From contig NAJO01000017.1 of NCBI GenBank assembly GCA_002077065.1, forward strand, positions 744,001 through 808,000: a stretch of DNA of 64,000 bases, in the 5' to 3' direction. Below are positions 51,001-61,375 of this stretch, one piece after another. A program made the translations under genes and the position numbers. The DNA is from Cryoendolithus antarcticus. Lineage: Eukaryota; Ascomycota; Dothideomycetes; Cladosporiales; Cladosporiaceae. The stretch's first letter is position 1. Every line of letters starts with the position of its first letter. The notes beneath the pieces were generated by a model. The model saw only the letters and a program-made list of their open reading frames with translations. It was not told the origin of the DNA and did no database searches.

Positions 51001-52780
51001 CGGCAGGCTTAGCTGTCGCATCAGGGTTGGTGATGCGCAGGATAGGAAGATGTAGCGCAACACGCGGTGCGGCCTTTGGCGCTGCCGTGATGGGAGTGCA
51101 CGTAGGCGGCGGAGTGACCTCCAACGTAGCCACAGTGTGACCATCGGACACACTCTCCTCCGCTGCTCCCACGTTCTTAGCATCCGCATGCCCATTTACC
51201 GGTACCATCATCTCAGCACAAGCCTCACTCTTCTCGACCCCGCCGCCCTGCGTCTCCACCCTCTCATTCTCGACCGCAGCAGGAGTCTTAGCCACGCCAC
51301 CACCCAGACTCCTCTCCCAAGCCTCCTTCCTAGAGATGAACAGCTTGAGCGCCTCCTCATCCGAGCGCACAGCCTTCTTAGTAGCCGCCACACCAGACAC
51401 AGGAGCCACACAGCCACCCTTAGCCGGAGAGATAGTCTGGAAAGGCGTAGCTGTAGCCGACAGCGCCGGCTTACGGGCTGCCAGTCGGAATGCGCTGGCA
51501 TCGATAGTCCTCGTCGAGGGTGGAAGGATGGAGATGGCGGATGATGGGCGGGATAGGGTTGGCGTTGAATTTGTGGCTGGTGGAATGTAGGATGTTTGCG
51601 CGATCTTGAGGGCTCCGGGACGTTGGGCACGCATGTTAGGTGGCATGCCTATTGGCCGGTAGGGTGGCAGCATAGTGCGAGGGAGATGAGTGCGGTATGG
51701 CATCGCGGCAGCCAGACCATTGGGCTGTGGGCGCAGATGCACGCCGCCGTTGGGGATAGACACTGCGCTCTGTGATCTGCGCTGTAAGACCGTTGGTGGC
51801 GGTGGCGCCACCGCTGTATCCAAGCGTGAAGGACTCTGTGCGATCGTCTCCGTTGGCTTGTTCGCGGCGTCCGCTTGCGCATCACCGCAATCCACCACTA
51901 GTTCTGTGGGTGGCAGCGCAGCGCCTAGCAAGTCCGCCAAGGAAGTGCTGACAGGACGCAGCTGGCCATTCGGGAACCGATCTCTGAGAGCGAAGTGTCT
52001 ACCTCTTGCCGTCCTCTTAGGGCGTTTCTGATTGGGATCGAAGAGTCGACGCGGTCCGATGGGGACCACTGGAATGCCGATGTGTCCATAATCAATCTCA
52101 CTGGGTGTTGCGCTGTCGACGCGATCGGCCGGTTGCTGCTGATTTGCCACTCCCATGCTGGCATTAAGCTGTGCTTCGTGGTCCTGCTCTGAAGTAGCAA
52201 GAGCCTCGTCGATAGCTTCCAACTCCTCGGCGTGAGCGCATATCTTGCATTCTCTCCCATCGCAGACCAGTAGCGTAGCCTTGCCACGACGCACATTCCT
52301 CGTGACAGCCACCCAGCCAGCATCGCTCAAATGCAACTCCTGAACCTCCCTCTCGACACCTAAGTCATCCGAATGCACCGCCAGCACCTCATCAAACACC
52401 CCGGACTCAATCAGCACACCGCCCAGAACCCCGGACGGATCATCGTGACGCTGGAGGCCAGACACTAATCCCTTGACATACGCGCGCTTGGCCTCCAGAT
52501 ACTCCTGGTTGGTCTCTAACTCTTCCGCCGTCCATGGACCCACATCGCCATCGCCCCTAAAGATGACTTCTTTGCCTTTGCTTCGATCAATAGTGTTTTC
52601 AACTTTGTAATACCGCTGCTTCAGCGCGTCGAACGCGTCCCATGACTTCTCGTCCCTCAAGTTGATGTCTTGCAGAGAGTCCCACATCAGGGCGCCGTAA
52701 TTGGGGATACTCTGGGGACCGAAGCGCAATTTGGCGTTGCGGTACTCTGGCGCATCATCTGGCGGCTGTGCACGTGACAT
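48080..52780 (-). CDS. Large tail-anchored protein of unknown function
   Basis: A 1566-residue protein in one exon. The frame opens at a TTG at 52867; the ATG at 52780 (MSRAQPPDDAPEYRN) is the first in frame. The N-terminal 170 residues look folded (AKLRFGPQSIPNYGALMWD; DAFDALKQRYYKVEN; EYLEAKRAYVKGLVSGLQRH), with a Cys pair DGRECKICAHAEE near residue 180. The remainder is Ser/Pro/Ala-rich and probably disordered, with a few conserved-looking islands (AAQHVLDQAAILRQRFSDCAW; LDEYIAGQREYIDLHAQSP). A single membrane helix lies within the last 40 residues (VVMMIVLIVIAVTVKIAV), typical of tail-anchored proteins placed by the GET pathway (inference). I do not recognise a family. It converges on TAF3. 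Confidence 0.75.
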   Translation of the reverse strand: MSRAQPPDDAPEYRNAKLRFGPQSIPNYGALMWDSLQDINLRDEKSWDAFDALKQRYYKVENTIDRSKGKEVIFRGDGDVGPWTAEELETNQEYLEAKRAYVKGLVSGLQRHDDPSGVLGGVLIESGVFDEVLAVHSDDLGVEREVQELHLSDAGWVAVTRNVRRGKATLLVCDGRECKICAHAEELEAIDEALATSEQDHEAQLNASMGVANQQQPADRVDSATPSEIDYGHIGIPVVPIGPRRLFDPNQKRPKRTARGRHFALRDRFPNGQLRPVSTSLADLLGAALPPTELVVDCGDAQADAANKPTETIAQSPSRLDTAVAPPPPTVLQRRSQSAVSIPNGGVHLRPQPNGLAAAMPYRTHLPRTMLPPYRPIGMPPNMRAQRPGALKIAQTSYIPPATNSTPTLSRPSSAISILPPSTRTIDASAFRLAARKPALSATATPFQTISPAKGGCVAPVSGVAATKKAVRSDEEALKLFISRKEAWERSLGGGVAKTPAAVENERVETQGGGVEKSEACAEMMVPVNGHADAKNVGAAEESVSDGHTVATLEVTPPPTCTPITAAPKAAPRVALHLPILRITNPDATAKPAVNAVTASGVIQGAASGKSGTGGASAESVATSSNTSLPYSAPSSPPPVPQRARKKKPQGPSVKVRLVKQSKTAAAAITTSEPNVTEKEEEHRVTGGNSGSSSDFTKIPTKNPATAAQHVLDQAAILRQRFSDCAWLPDAERGVVMEKLKVELEDLERYAPGVLDKLEQSSQSQLAEGSDKVEQPVLATEDDRRSQKLESGHGDEERDAELRIPNDRHGVSRSASLTIRPYMRVTRIPRPIKQTATTITVTSEEELPRRKSTPTDDSAVPCAPTTTEPHSPSAITHVTPSASGTSIAVSNKPQATPKSYIESLPVNGGELAEAKSFWDSKQPSISFDAPPSRSSTAVPGSLHPRLLCGAQGHETTQTERKKDPTPPLPALPLKQRATEYSFWDNLPRAEVFREGRKRLTWRAQAALRKSLMSRVLKLDSANDAGRLDSHPRTPGLGRELKLATVRNADKRKTYGLNAEARIVRALKRADLTAEDGESIRRSIDSITAPMEDANPVINLSLEQRKKFSWVLPNPAAALGGTPALRLPTVPKLRAPSKSPFGSSTAHRFAMPSLDEYIAGQREYIDLHAQSPRRKSAALARSYHPFFPSPCPVKRVQTDERKVKTAIPKQASVPDGAPVTATANNVPLVLNGLFSNLRESTSITTSLGEPSSTDVAKIMANWQHEAAKSSATIRAEVSGKVENGRCEAASELDISTSSSSPAPNATSSKPPDAELVTQRSSHGLRAVRERSEMQTTGEAEPHGSPTASSTVQSQRKIGQRRASLAMARERLAPLHRPVLDSKKSDDDAPVSRRHVAAPTIIGEAIEPMSRTEQAHDLMPLSGGPLSGVSIAPASLDLIPAPDATSELRGHSTPDETRPAVAQTSPPCQVVTDPLASRMHSFWHAALSASSALTSDFWGTSFVGDFEDGSAIALPGEHARAEDTSVIVLRRLRAVVMMIVLIVIAVTVKIAVQQEPDANEGARSTIIW

Positions 52781-52989
52781 GCTGATGAAGTGATGATGCT
52801 GCAGTATTGAATGTGATGGAGTAGATGCATGTGAAGTAGAGTAGAGTAGAGCAGAGCTTGGTGTCAACGAAGCGAAGTCTTTCCCACGGTGATTTCATCG
52901 GAAGGCGCGGTGTAAACATTGCGCGAGTGGGCAAAGGGAAGGAAGGGACGTAAAGACAGTCAAGATGGTACCTTCCTCTCCAAAGACGT

Positions 52990-53964
52990 TCACTTGCCAG
53001 TCACCTCCACCATCTCACCCCTCGCCTCGTCCCATCTATGCACACCACCCTCTCCGACATTATACCTGTAGTAATTCTCGGTTCCGCCCTTCACCATCGC
53101 CCGTCTGAAGGTGATGTTGATCCGTCCTTTGTCAGCATCACCACCTTTGCGCTTTGGAATGCTATGCAGCCAATTGCTTTGGGTCCGACCTTTCATCAGA
53201 ATCATGTCACCACTGGCTAGCGGCAATTTGATGGCTTTCACCTCGCTCTCATGCTTCGCTTCGGTGGGCTTGTGCTTTAGGAGGAAATCCCGCTTCGCAC
53301 CGAGCGTGAACGAAGCAATGGCCGGGTCTGTCCCGAGGAAGCGCTCGTCGTCGCTGTGGTACGAGATACTGTCACTTCCCGTAGCATAGTAGTTCACGAG
53401 TACGAAATTGAATGTGCACCCAGTGCTCGCTTCTGTCAAGCGGCGCAGAACATCGATGCACTCCGGAATCGGACGAGGTCGGCACCTGTAGGACGTCTGC
53501 CCGCAGGGCTTGCCAGATGTGGCGTCGACTACGACGCCAGTGGGTGAGAAACGAGATGTCTCGTCTAGGCCGAAGACTGTGGTGAAGCGAGGCGTGTTGA
53601 TCAGAGTCTCGGTCGGTCCGCGTTTGATAGTGTACTTGACTCTGTAAAATGGTAGCTCGCGGCGGAGTAATTCGAAGAGTGGTCTTGAGGCGTCCTTTGG
53701 AATGTATGGCTGGTAGTAAAGTAGATCGAGATCAGGCTGCGAGTTCATGATTGAGGGCTCGGTGGCGGGAGCAAAGTTCAGAATGTCGATGATTTCGGCA
53801 GGTAAGTGAGCGATGTTGAATGGGTAAGTCGGATGGACTGAGTACTGTTGCGGTTCCGCGAGGGCATCGCTGATTGGAGTGTCCTCTGTGAAAGTCTTGG
53901 TCTTCTTCGATGGTGGCGGACTGAAGAAGTTATCCAGCGTTCTCGGACGCTTGGTGGTGGCCAT
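52990..53964 (-). CDS. AlkB-type 2-oxoglutarate/Fe(II) dioxygenase (ALKBH2/3-like)
   Basis: A 324-residue protein expected to demethylate N1-methyladenine and N3-methylcytosine in DNA or RNA. The core contains the nucleotide-recognition lid (YQPYIPKDASRPLFELLRRE; FTTVFG), YRCRPRPIPECIDVLRRL, the iron ligands His 203 and Asp 205 (YHSDDER) and His 267 (WLHSIP), and the 2-oxoglutarate-binding Arg (GRINITFR). The layout matches ALKBH2/3 and is unlike the histone- or tRNA-type homologues. The N-terminus has TLDNFFSPPPSKKTK, like a degenerate PCNA-binding motif plus a nuclear localisation signal (inference). Confidence 0.9.
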   Translation of the reverse strand: MATTKRPRTLDNFFSPPPSKKTKTFTEDTPISDALAEPQQYSVHPTYPFNIAHLPAEIIDILNFAPATEPSIMNSQPDLDLLYYQPYIPKDASRPLFELLRRELPFYRVKYTIKRGPTETLINTPRFTTVFGLDETSRFSPTGVVVDATSGKPCGQTSYRCRPRPIPECIDVLRRLTEASTGCTFNFVLVNYYATGSDSISYHSDDERFLGTDPAIASFTLGAKRDFLLKHKPTEAKHESEVKAIKLPLASGDMILMKGRTQSNWLHSIPKRKGGDADKGRINITFRRAMVKGGTENYYRYNVGEGGVHRWDEARGEMVEVTGK

Positions 53965-55359
53965 TGGTGCTCCGTGATAATTCTGGCCGCCACCAGATCA
54001 CTTCACTAGCAGTACTGTGCAAGAACTGTCGATTGGGTCGCGTGAGAGGGCTGTATTAATGAGATGAACTGTGAATAGATTTGGAAACGCGTGCTAGAAG
54101 ACGCGCTCGAAAGTGACATCATGAACTTACGGCTCTCGCCAAGACTCCGATCAAGCAGATGGGTTGACCTATCTGAAAGATATTTTGCTGTCGCGCTATG
54201 GAAGATCGCTCTCAAGGGCGTTGCGATTGATCTCCCACATGAAGATTGACGATTCATCGAAGAGGGAAGTTGAGTCGAAGAGGGGAGACATTGCCGAGAC
54301 CAGACCAAGCATAGACACACAGTCCGTCCCGCTGCCACGGCGTACGTACAGTAGGAGTTTACCCTCCATGCACTATGCTTATGTTGCTGACGGGAAGAGG
54401 CGGCTGAGATGGTTCGTATCGAACCATGATGGGCAGATGTCGCAATTTGTTGTGTGCGAGTCGGTTACGGGGTAGCAGATTGCAAGGGGCTTGATGAGAT
54501 GACCTGGCGTTGCACAGGCTGAACCACTGGAGCTGAAGATTACCAAGTCGGGCATGCCGAGATACGGACCTGTTGATAACAGATTTGTCGCGGAGAGGGA
54601 TACTACATGAGCAATTCGTGGTCAATGGGAGATTCGCCGCAGTTTGGTCAACGCAGTAGTCCGGCGACCCAATCCGATTGAGCGTATGTTCGTCGACGAC
54701 TCTGCTCGTGCTCGATAAGGCAGGATGAATTCAGACTCCGTGACTTCAATCAAAGTACCGCCGAAATCGATAAATTCGGCACTGCAGTAGCGGGCCGCCG
54801 TATTCGTTATTATGCAGCGTTGTACGGAGCGATCGAATGCTTGGCTGCAGCGACTCGAAGTGCATCTGACAGGTGTGCAGTGGGACTCTCCCTTACATGT
54901 CTCCGACCACACCATTTGAACCCTTTCCACGTGCGTTGACACTTTCGAGAGGAAACGGAAAGTGAGACATTGCGACATCCCTGCACTTGCTCCTTCCTCA
55001 ACACACTTGCGAGCAGACAGATTGGCGAAACTCTCGATCCACACTCCCGAACTCAGTTCCACGTGAAAGCAACAGTCGCGCTTACACGTGTAGACTTCGC
55101 CCAAACAAACGCTATATTGTACAGATAGACAATTCATACAGGTTATCACCACCGCTACCACCACTCGCCGCGGTGTCACCACCACCCTCACCCCATCGTG
55201 GCATACTCCCCCGCGTCAGCAGAGGCTGGCAGCTGGCACCGCCGCCGGTCGAGCAAGGGCCTTCATGCTACTCCGGACACCCTAACACCTCGCCACGATA
55301 GGAGCTCGCCCTTTGACGAGACGGAGGAACAGGATTATTACGACCAGCAAAGCCAACAC
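53965..55359. other. Intergenic region, MNN10 promoter
   Basis: About 1.4 kb. A plus-strand frame at 54164-54475 and a minus-strand Cys-rich frame at 54622-55191 are open but start at non-ATG codons and match nothing I know; see rejected items. The MNN10 frame itself is open from before 55198. Confidence 0.4.
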
Positions 55360-57011
55360 ATGTCCCTCGACCGCTCTCCCTCGCCCCGACTCTCCGGCGG
55401 CTGGAGCAGTCCTGGTCTCACTACTCCCCACGATGGCGCTGCGAACCTCTCCCGTGGACTCTCGCCCTCGAAGCGATCTAATGGAACGCCTCGAGATGTT
55501 ACGTGGGCTTCTGCGAAGGCTGCAAGTGCGAGGGTGAATGGGTATCCGAGTTACACGAGTCAGAATCAGGGCTTCTTCAGCAGACATATGCGGAAAGTGT
55601 CGGAAGCATTGCCGTACTTCGCACATGGAGGGCAGGAAGACCGATTACGAGAGAAGGAGAAGTTGGGTCGGGGACGGGCAGGCCCGGGTGGGAGCGGAAG
55701 GGGTTTGAGGGTAGGGGACTTGGCGAGAAGGCTGGCACTGCTGTTGAACAGACGGCGGAGATATGCTGCATTGCTCATGCTGGTGGTCGTCGGGATATTG
55801 CTCTGGTTTAGCACACGTGAGGCTCTCATCACATCCGAACGCAGCCGAGATACTGACAGTGTCCGACAGCCATCAGATACCTCTACCGAAGAACATCATA
55901 CCTAGGCGGCGGATCGAAGTTCGTCATCATTCTCGGCGCAAATCAAGGCGGCGGCGTAATGGAGTGGAAGGGCGCCCGAGAATGGGCTATAGAGCGCGAC
56001 AGTGTCAAGAATAAGAAGAGATACGCCAATGAGTGGGGTTACGAGCTGGAGATAGTAGACATGGCCACGAAGAAACGCTACGCGCACGAATGGCGTGAGT
56101 CTTGGGAGAAGGTCGACGTGATACGGAACAGCATGCGGAAATATCCTAACGCTGAGTGGTACAGCTTGCACTCATTCCTAAGCCGTTCTCTGGATCAATA
56201 CTGACAACAGCGCAGGTTCTGGTGGCTCGACCTCAACACCTTCATAATGGAGCCCTCCTACTCCCTCCAATCTCACATCTTCTCCAACCTCCAAGCAACA
56301 ACCTACCGCGACATAAACCTCTACAACCCTTTACACATCCAGCACCCTCCGAACGGCACATCCGGTGACCCCAACGCCCCAAAATTCGCAAACTACCTCG
56401 ACCCTATATCCCTCTCCGCGACCGGCGACAGCGATCCGAACAGCATCAACCTTCTCGTCCCGCAGGACTGCGGCGGCTTCAATCTGGGGAGTTTCTTTGT
56501 CAAGCGCAGCGATTGGACGGACCGATTGTTGGACGTCTGGTGGGATCCGGTGTTTTACGAGCAGAAACATATGGAGTGGGAGCACAAGGAGCAAGACGCG
56601 CTGGAGTACATCTACACCAACCAGCCTTGGGTGCGTCCGCACGTGGCGTTCGTTCCGCAACGGAAGATCAACGCTTTTCCGCATGGCGCCTGTGGTGATA
56701 ATCGAGGCGTGCCAGAGGGTGGGTGCGGCGGGCTGGACATCACTGGCAAGGAGCCAAAGGGTGGGAAGGAGAAGGAGTGCGGCGTGCAGGGGATCCATTA
56801 CCAGGAGAAAGAGCGGGACTTTTTGGTGAATATGGCTGGCTGCGAGTGGGGACGGGATTGCTGGGGCGAGATGTACAATTTCCGCGAGTTGTCCATGAAA
56901 CTTAATAGGCATCTATGGGAGAAATTCAAGGATTGGTGGGATGGGGAAGATGAGGAGGAGTTGAAGAAGAAGGAGGAGGTGAAGAAGAAGAAGGAGGGAA
57001 AGAAAGAGTAA
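55360..57011 (+). CDS. MNN10: Golgi alpha-mannosyltransferase, Mnn10 type (GT34)
   Basis: Exons 55360-55816, 55870-56158 and 56216-57011 (introns 53 and 57 nt, both with CTGAC branch sites) give 513 residues. The start at 55360 (MSLDRSPSPRLSGGWSSPGL) matches the family start I know; the frame is open upstream but lacks an ATG. A membrane anchor lies near residues 133-151 (YAALLMLVVVGILLWF) after RRRR, so type II topology. The catalytic domain begins YLGGGSKFVIILGANQGGG, then MEWKGAREWAIERDSVKNK, and FWWLDLNTFIM, whose LDL motif is the metal-binding site. QDCGGFNLGSFFVKRS and the YEQKHMEWEHKEQDALEY segment follow. The enzyme extends mannan on the cell wall. The tail is strongly Lys/Glu-rich. 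Confidence 0.92.
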
Positions 57012-57965
57012 AGATGGCAAGTGGGATCGGGGGAGTGATTCGGTAGAAGGGCATAGCATTCGTGCATTTGAAGGGCGTTGATCGCTGGGAGATGCGGCGC
57101 AGGGTCGCTCGCTGGGACTAGAGCGGGGACATGGCATATGTAAGAATTATATGATACCCCTATTGCTTACTACAGATCACTGGCACCGCACATCATAGAG
57201 CCTCTGGACTACGGGAATGCATCCGCAATCACCATCCGTCATCTCATTCGGGCTGGTGCGCGATGTAGTCTGCTCACCTAATCGGGCGGAGGGCAGTGGA
57301 AGAGACGGAATCGAATAACACTTTCAGAGAAGAGCGCTGAAGGCGATCCTGGGGAGTCTCCGCCTCGACTTTTGTAGCACAGGAAAGGTTTAACAACAAG
57401 GTTTCTGAATGGACCTGCTAACGATTTGCCCAGATCGCTTGATGCTGTTGCTTCCACGGTCATTCCCCTCATATGCTGCCCGTCCAGTCTCCTGCAGCTC
57501 GACCATGCTGGTCATGGACGCTCGTCGCCGAACCGAACCTCCCTCTTCCTTCAGTGGGCCGACCATCAGTCATTCTCGGCGGCGCCAACCTCGTCCGTTT
57601 CCGCCTCGACAGCCACGTTGTCCCCGAATTCAGGTACGTAACGCATGTGTCGCGCATCGGTGTACTGGATCAGAGAGACTAGCAATCAAACGATGGGGCT
57701 TTGTTCATGTTAGGTGCACTAGGAGATTAACGCCGGAAGGAGCAACTTCACAGCATCTTGCTTTGTTTCGAAGCAGGGCTTTTGCAAAATGTCGATGTCA
57801 AAGGATCGTCTAGAATGAACATCCTCGGGACGCTCGAGAATCCTTCTTGGACCGGATCTCGCAAGACACTTACCCTGTCGATTGGCTGCTGTACTGTAAG
57901 CAAAGGAAGCTGGTCTTTCACCCTCATCTTGACGCAGAGAAACTTCGAGGCCAGAATTGACCATC
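57012..57965. other. Intergenic region
   Basis: About 950 bases between MNN10 and a small membrane protein gene. Short frames (57473-57682 and 57758-58177) may be exons of an unrecognised gene, but no splice chain I tried gives a convincing product. Confidence 0.4.
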
Positions 57966-58466
57966 ATGACTGCGCCTGCACAGACCTCATCCGCGGCACC
58001 CTTCGACTCGTTCTCCCAGAACGAGGCCCAGCCCATCTCCCTCAGTCGCCAGGCTATTATCTGGATCGTCGTCATTGCCTGCATTGTCATTGCAGCACTC
58101 ATAGCTGTCACTGCCCTCCTCTGTCGCTGCAGGCGAAAGAGCAAGAGTACTTCCCGTGGCTACAGCGTCAACGATAGTCGCAACAACTACAAAGCCTGGA
58201 ACCCGAATGGCCCGCTGCCAGCGCCGCCGGTGCACGACTTGCCAACCGTGCCGAGGTATGGTGGCTATGGCGAGCCAACCCCTCTGTCGAAGGCTGCTGT
58301 CCGCCCGGCAGGGAGCGCCATCATGGAGCCGATGGTCGTGGAGGATGCCGGAGAGGGGAGTGGATTCCAGAGAAAGGCTAGAGGTGCTGCTGGTGGGAGG
58401 TACTACTCGGGGTGGACTGGGAGGATAAGTAGTCGATTCAGCCAGCAGATTGGGAGGGCTGTGTAG
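57966..58466 (+). CDS. Small single-pass membrane protein, unknown function
   Basis: A 166-residue protein. The frame opens at a TTG at 57957; the ATG at 57966 (MTAPAQTSSAAPF) is chosen. A membrane segment lies at residues 31-52 (IIWIVVIACIVIAALIAVTALL), followed by CRCRRKSKS, which places the C-terminal 110 residues in the cytosol by the positive-inside rule. The tail is rich in Pro, Gly and Arg (LPAPPVHDLPTVPRYGGYG; GRYYSGWTGRISSRFSQQIG). Upstream exons adding an extracellular part are possible but not demonstrated. Confidence 0.6.
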   Translation: MTAPAQTSSAAPFDSFSQNEAQPISLSRQAIIWIVVIACIVIAALIAVTALLCRCRRKSKSTSRGYSVNDSRNNYKAWNPNGPLPAPPVHDLPTVPRYGGYGEPTPLSKAAVRPAGSAIMEPMVVEDAGEGSGFQRKARGAAGGRYYSGWTGRISSRFSQQIGRAV

Positions 58467-59328
58467 ACATCATTCTGTCAGGTATGCGTGCAAGGTCAAC
58501 TGATTGCCAGTAGCTGCTGTCCGTACTTGAACTCATTCGAAAGGTCTTCGTGACGCGTCGGCGCTTCATCAGCTCTTAGAGTCCCAAGTTGATAACGCCA
58601 TCCTCACGTGTAGTCAACAATAGCTCGACACGTCTGGCATCTTAAGCCTTTGCCAGTGCTGGCAGCCGTACTAGGTCCGACGCCAGACGCGTCCACGTGA
58701 CATCCTTTGTTTCGAACATTGCTGCCATAGTCAGAGCGTAGCTCGCGCGAACATCTCCAAGCTGTTGCGCGTTCTGGTAAGCCTTGACTGACGCTAACAC
58801 ACAGGATTCAGGCCACAGCTGAACGTCGTTCGAAGAGCAATGGAGAGAGTTGATGGAGTGACGTCCATCTCCATGACCCTGTTCACTTCACCTGCAGCCC
58901 CACTAGGATGCCAAGCACTGATCGTGCGCAAACGTACAGCAAGTACCTGAGTGATCCTCACCGCGAAGAGCTTCTACTTCCGTCTAGAGATCTTCACCTG
59001 CGGTCAGTCCCATCTCACACTCACTCTCTTACATATTGTCTTACTTGAGTTCACCATACACTCGGTCTCTCCCTTGGCTGCAACACACTTGGACGCCAGC
59101 CTCTTATAACCTCCAGACCGGTTCTGCACACCACAAGCTGCTCAATCATAGCTTGCTCGATCACATGCAGGCAAACTTGCCTTAGTATACTGCGCACACA
59201 GCTTGAGCAGTCACTGGATATCTCAGAGCAAGTGTCGTGGCAAAGTCTTCGACAGAGACATATCACGGCAAGCGCTGGGAAGAAACCGCAACTAGGCCGT
59301 CAGAGGCGGCGGCAGGCACTTTAGGAAG
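58467..59328. other. Intergenic region, B55 promoter
   Basis: About 860 bases. No further gene seen. Confidence 0.45.
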
Positions 59329-61375
59329 ATGGTGGACACGAGCGAGAGCGGCGCTCAGCCGACATGGAAGTTCACACAGTAAGACCTGCCCTTTCCCCTT
59401 GATCATGTTGTTTCTCTGGAGTGAGCGCGTGACCTCACGCCCGCCCTTTGTCCCTTGCAGCCGGACGGGAGAAGCGATATCCGTATCAGTGGTCAAGCAT
59501 ACACCTATACAAGTATGTTCAACTTGAAGACGGTGAAGGCTACTTTGAACGAAATCACCAATCGCCGCAGTGACAATGGGTCGAATGGAAGGAATGGCGG
59601 CGGGGCTGCCCCAGTCACGCCAGCGAGATCAGAGGAGAACACACAGCCGGCACCAATGCCGAGCTCTGAGATTGTTGCACCACACCACGGTCTGCTGGGC
59701 GACGACTCCAGTGACGAAGAGCTGGTCTCGAACTCTGGCCAGCGACAAAATTTCGAGCCACGGACGAGTCGCGCGTGGCACTTCACTCAGTACGCTCCTT
59801 GTAGCAGGCTTCCTCGGAGGCTCATGGCTATACCAACACGCAACGACTGGTCGATTCAATAGACTGACCATGACTTTGCAGATGCTTTGGCGACAAGGGC
59901 GATGTAGAGGACATCACCGAGGCCGACATAATATCCACTGTCGAGTTCGATCAAACAGGCAACTACTTGGCAACCGGCGACAAAGGCGGGCGAGTAGTCC
60001 TCTTCGAGCGAAATGAGACCAAGAAGACCTGCGAGTACAAATTTCACACTGAGTTCCAATCACACGAACCCGAATTCGACTACCTAAAATCTCTGGAGAT
60101 CGAGGAGAAGATCAACAAGATCAAGTGGTGCAGAAGACAGAATGCATCACATTACCTCCTCTCAACGAACGACAAGACGATCAAGCTCTGGAAGGTGTTC
60201 GAGAAGTCGCTGAAAGTGGTGGCTGAGAACAACCTCTCATCCGAGCTCACACCTGGCGGAGCGATTGGTGCGAACGGCGGCGGACCCGTTCGATACCCAC
60301 ACCAGCACTTCAGATCCGCAGCAGACCTCAAATTCCCTCGCATGACACACCACGACACTGTCGTGGCAGCAGTGCCTCGGAGAGTATACGCGAACGCACA
60401 CGCCTACCACATTAATAGCATTTCAGTGAACAGCGACGGCGAGACGTTCATCAGCAGCGATGATTTGCGAATAAACCTGTGGAACTTGAATATTCAGGAT
60501 CAGAGCTTTAACATCGTGGACATCAAGCCGGCGAACATGGAGGAGCTGACAGAGGTCATTACTGCCGCCGAGTTCCACCCAACGAGCTGCAATTGGTTCA
60601 TGTATGCTTCAAGCAAAGGCACGATAAAGCTCGCGGACATGCGACAGAAGGCCTTGTGCGATGAGCACGCGAAGCGTAAGTGGCCTCGACTTGATCACTC
60701 CACACCCTACTAACGCTGCCACAGAATTCGAGCAAGAAGAAGACCCGTCCTCCCGATCGTTCTTTTCCGAAATCATCTCCTCCATCTCCGATGTCCGCTT
60801 CTCCCACGATGGCCGCTACATCCTCTCCCGAGACTACCTTACAGTGAAGATATGGGACGTGAACATGGAACGTCAACCCGTGAAGACCATCCCAATCCAC
60901 GAGCACCTTCGACCCCGCCTCTGCGACACCTACGAGAACGACTCGATCTTCGACAAGTTCGAGGTGGTCTTCTCGGGCGACGCGAAGAACGTCATGACTG
61001 GCAGCTACAACAATAACTTCATGATCTACCCGAGTGAAGAGGGCAAGGACACAGAGGTGGTGCTACAAGCAGACAAGAGCGCGTTCAAGGCGAAAAAGGT
61101 GGGCATACCGACGCCGATGAATGCTGGGACCAGTCCAGGGGCCAAGGATGGCAAGAAGAGCCGGGGTAGCAGTCCGGCTGGAGGCGCGCAGAGGATGCGG
61201 AAAGAGACCGATGCGGATCAGATTGATTTCAACAAGAAGATACTACACATGAGCTGGCATCCGCAGGAGGATAGTATTGCTATCGCTGCGACTAATAACG
61301 TAAGTGGAGGACTGACCTTCGTTGCTTGGACCATAACTGACAACTCTGCAGCTCTTTGTGTTCTCTGCCTTGTGA
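59329..61375 (+). CDS. CDC55: PP2A regulatory subunit B (B55/Cdc55 type), two candidate first exons
   Basis: A seven-bladed WD40 subunit that targets protein phosphatase 2A in mitosis, septation and stress signalling. Common exons are 59882-60675, 60725-61299 and 61352-61375 (introns 49 and 52 nt; last exon encodes LFVFSAL). Two first exons can join the acceptor at 59881 in the same phase. Exon 1a, 59329-59378, starts [17 protein letters not shown] and gives the classical short N-terminus (480 residues). Exon 1b, 59515-59789, starts [13 protein letters not shown] and ends RAWHFTQ, giving 555 residues. Both continue [20 protein letters not shown], as in all B55 proteins. Later diagnostic segments are [53 protein letters not shown] and [10 protein letters not shown]. 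The spacer [19 protein letters not shown] near the end is the usual variable loop. Confidence 0.93.

Noticed and set aside
52836..52855. Short GTAGA tandem run upstream of the large tail-anchored gene
   Set aside because: Only about three units; too short to call a meaningful microsatellite.
54164..54475. Plus-strand open frame of 103 codons
   Set aside because: It starts at a TTG with no convincing upstream exon; the composition is plausible but nothing supports it.
54622..55191. Minus-strand Cys-rich open frame of 189 codons
   Set aside because: It starts at a GTG in the MNN10 promoter, lacks a signal peptide and a regular Cys spacing, and has no known relatives by eye.
57409..57813. Overlapping short frames that could be 5' exons of the small membrane protein at 57966
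   Set aside because: No splice chain gave a recognisable signal peptide or conserved product.
58907..59047. ATG-initiated short frame of 46 codons upstream of the B55 gene
   Set aside because: Short, of unremarkable composition and without motif or context.
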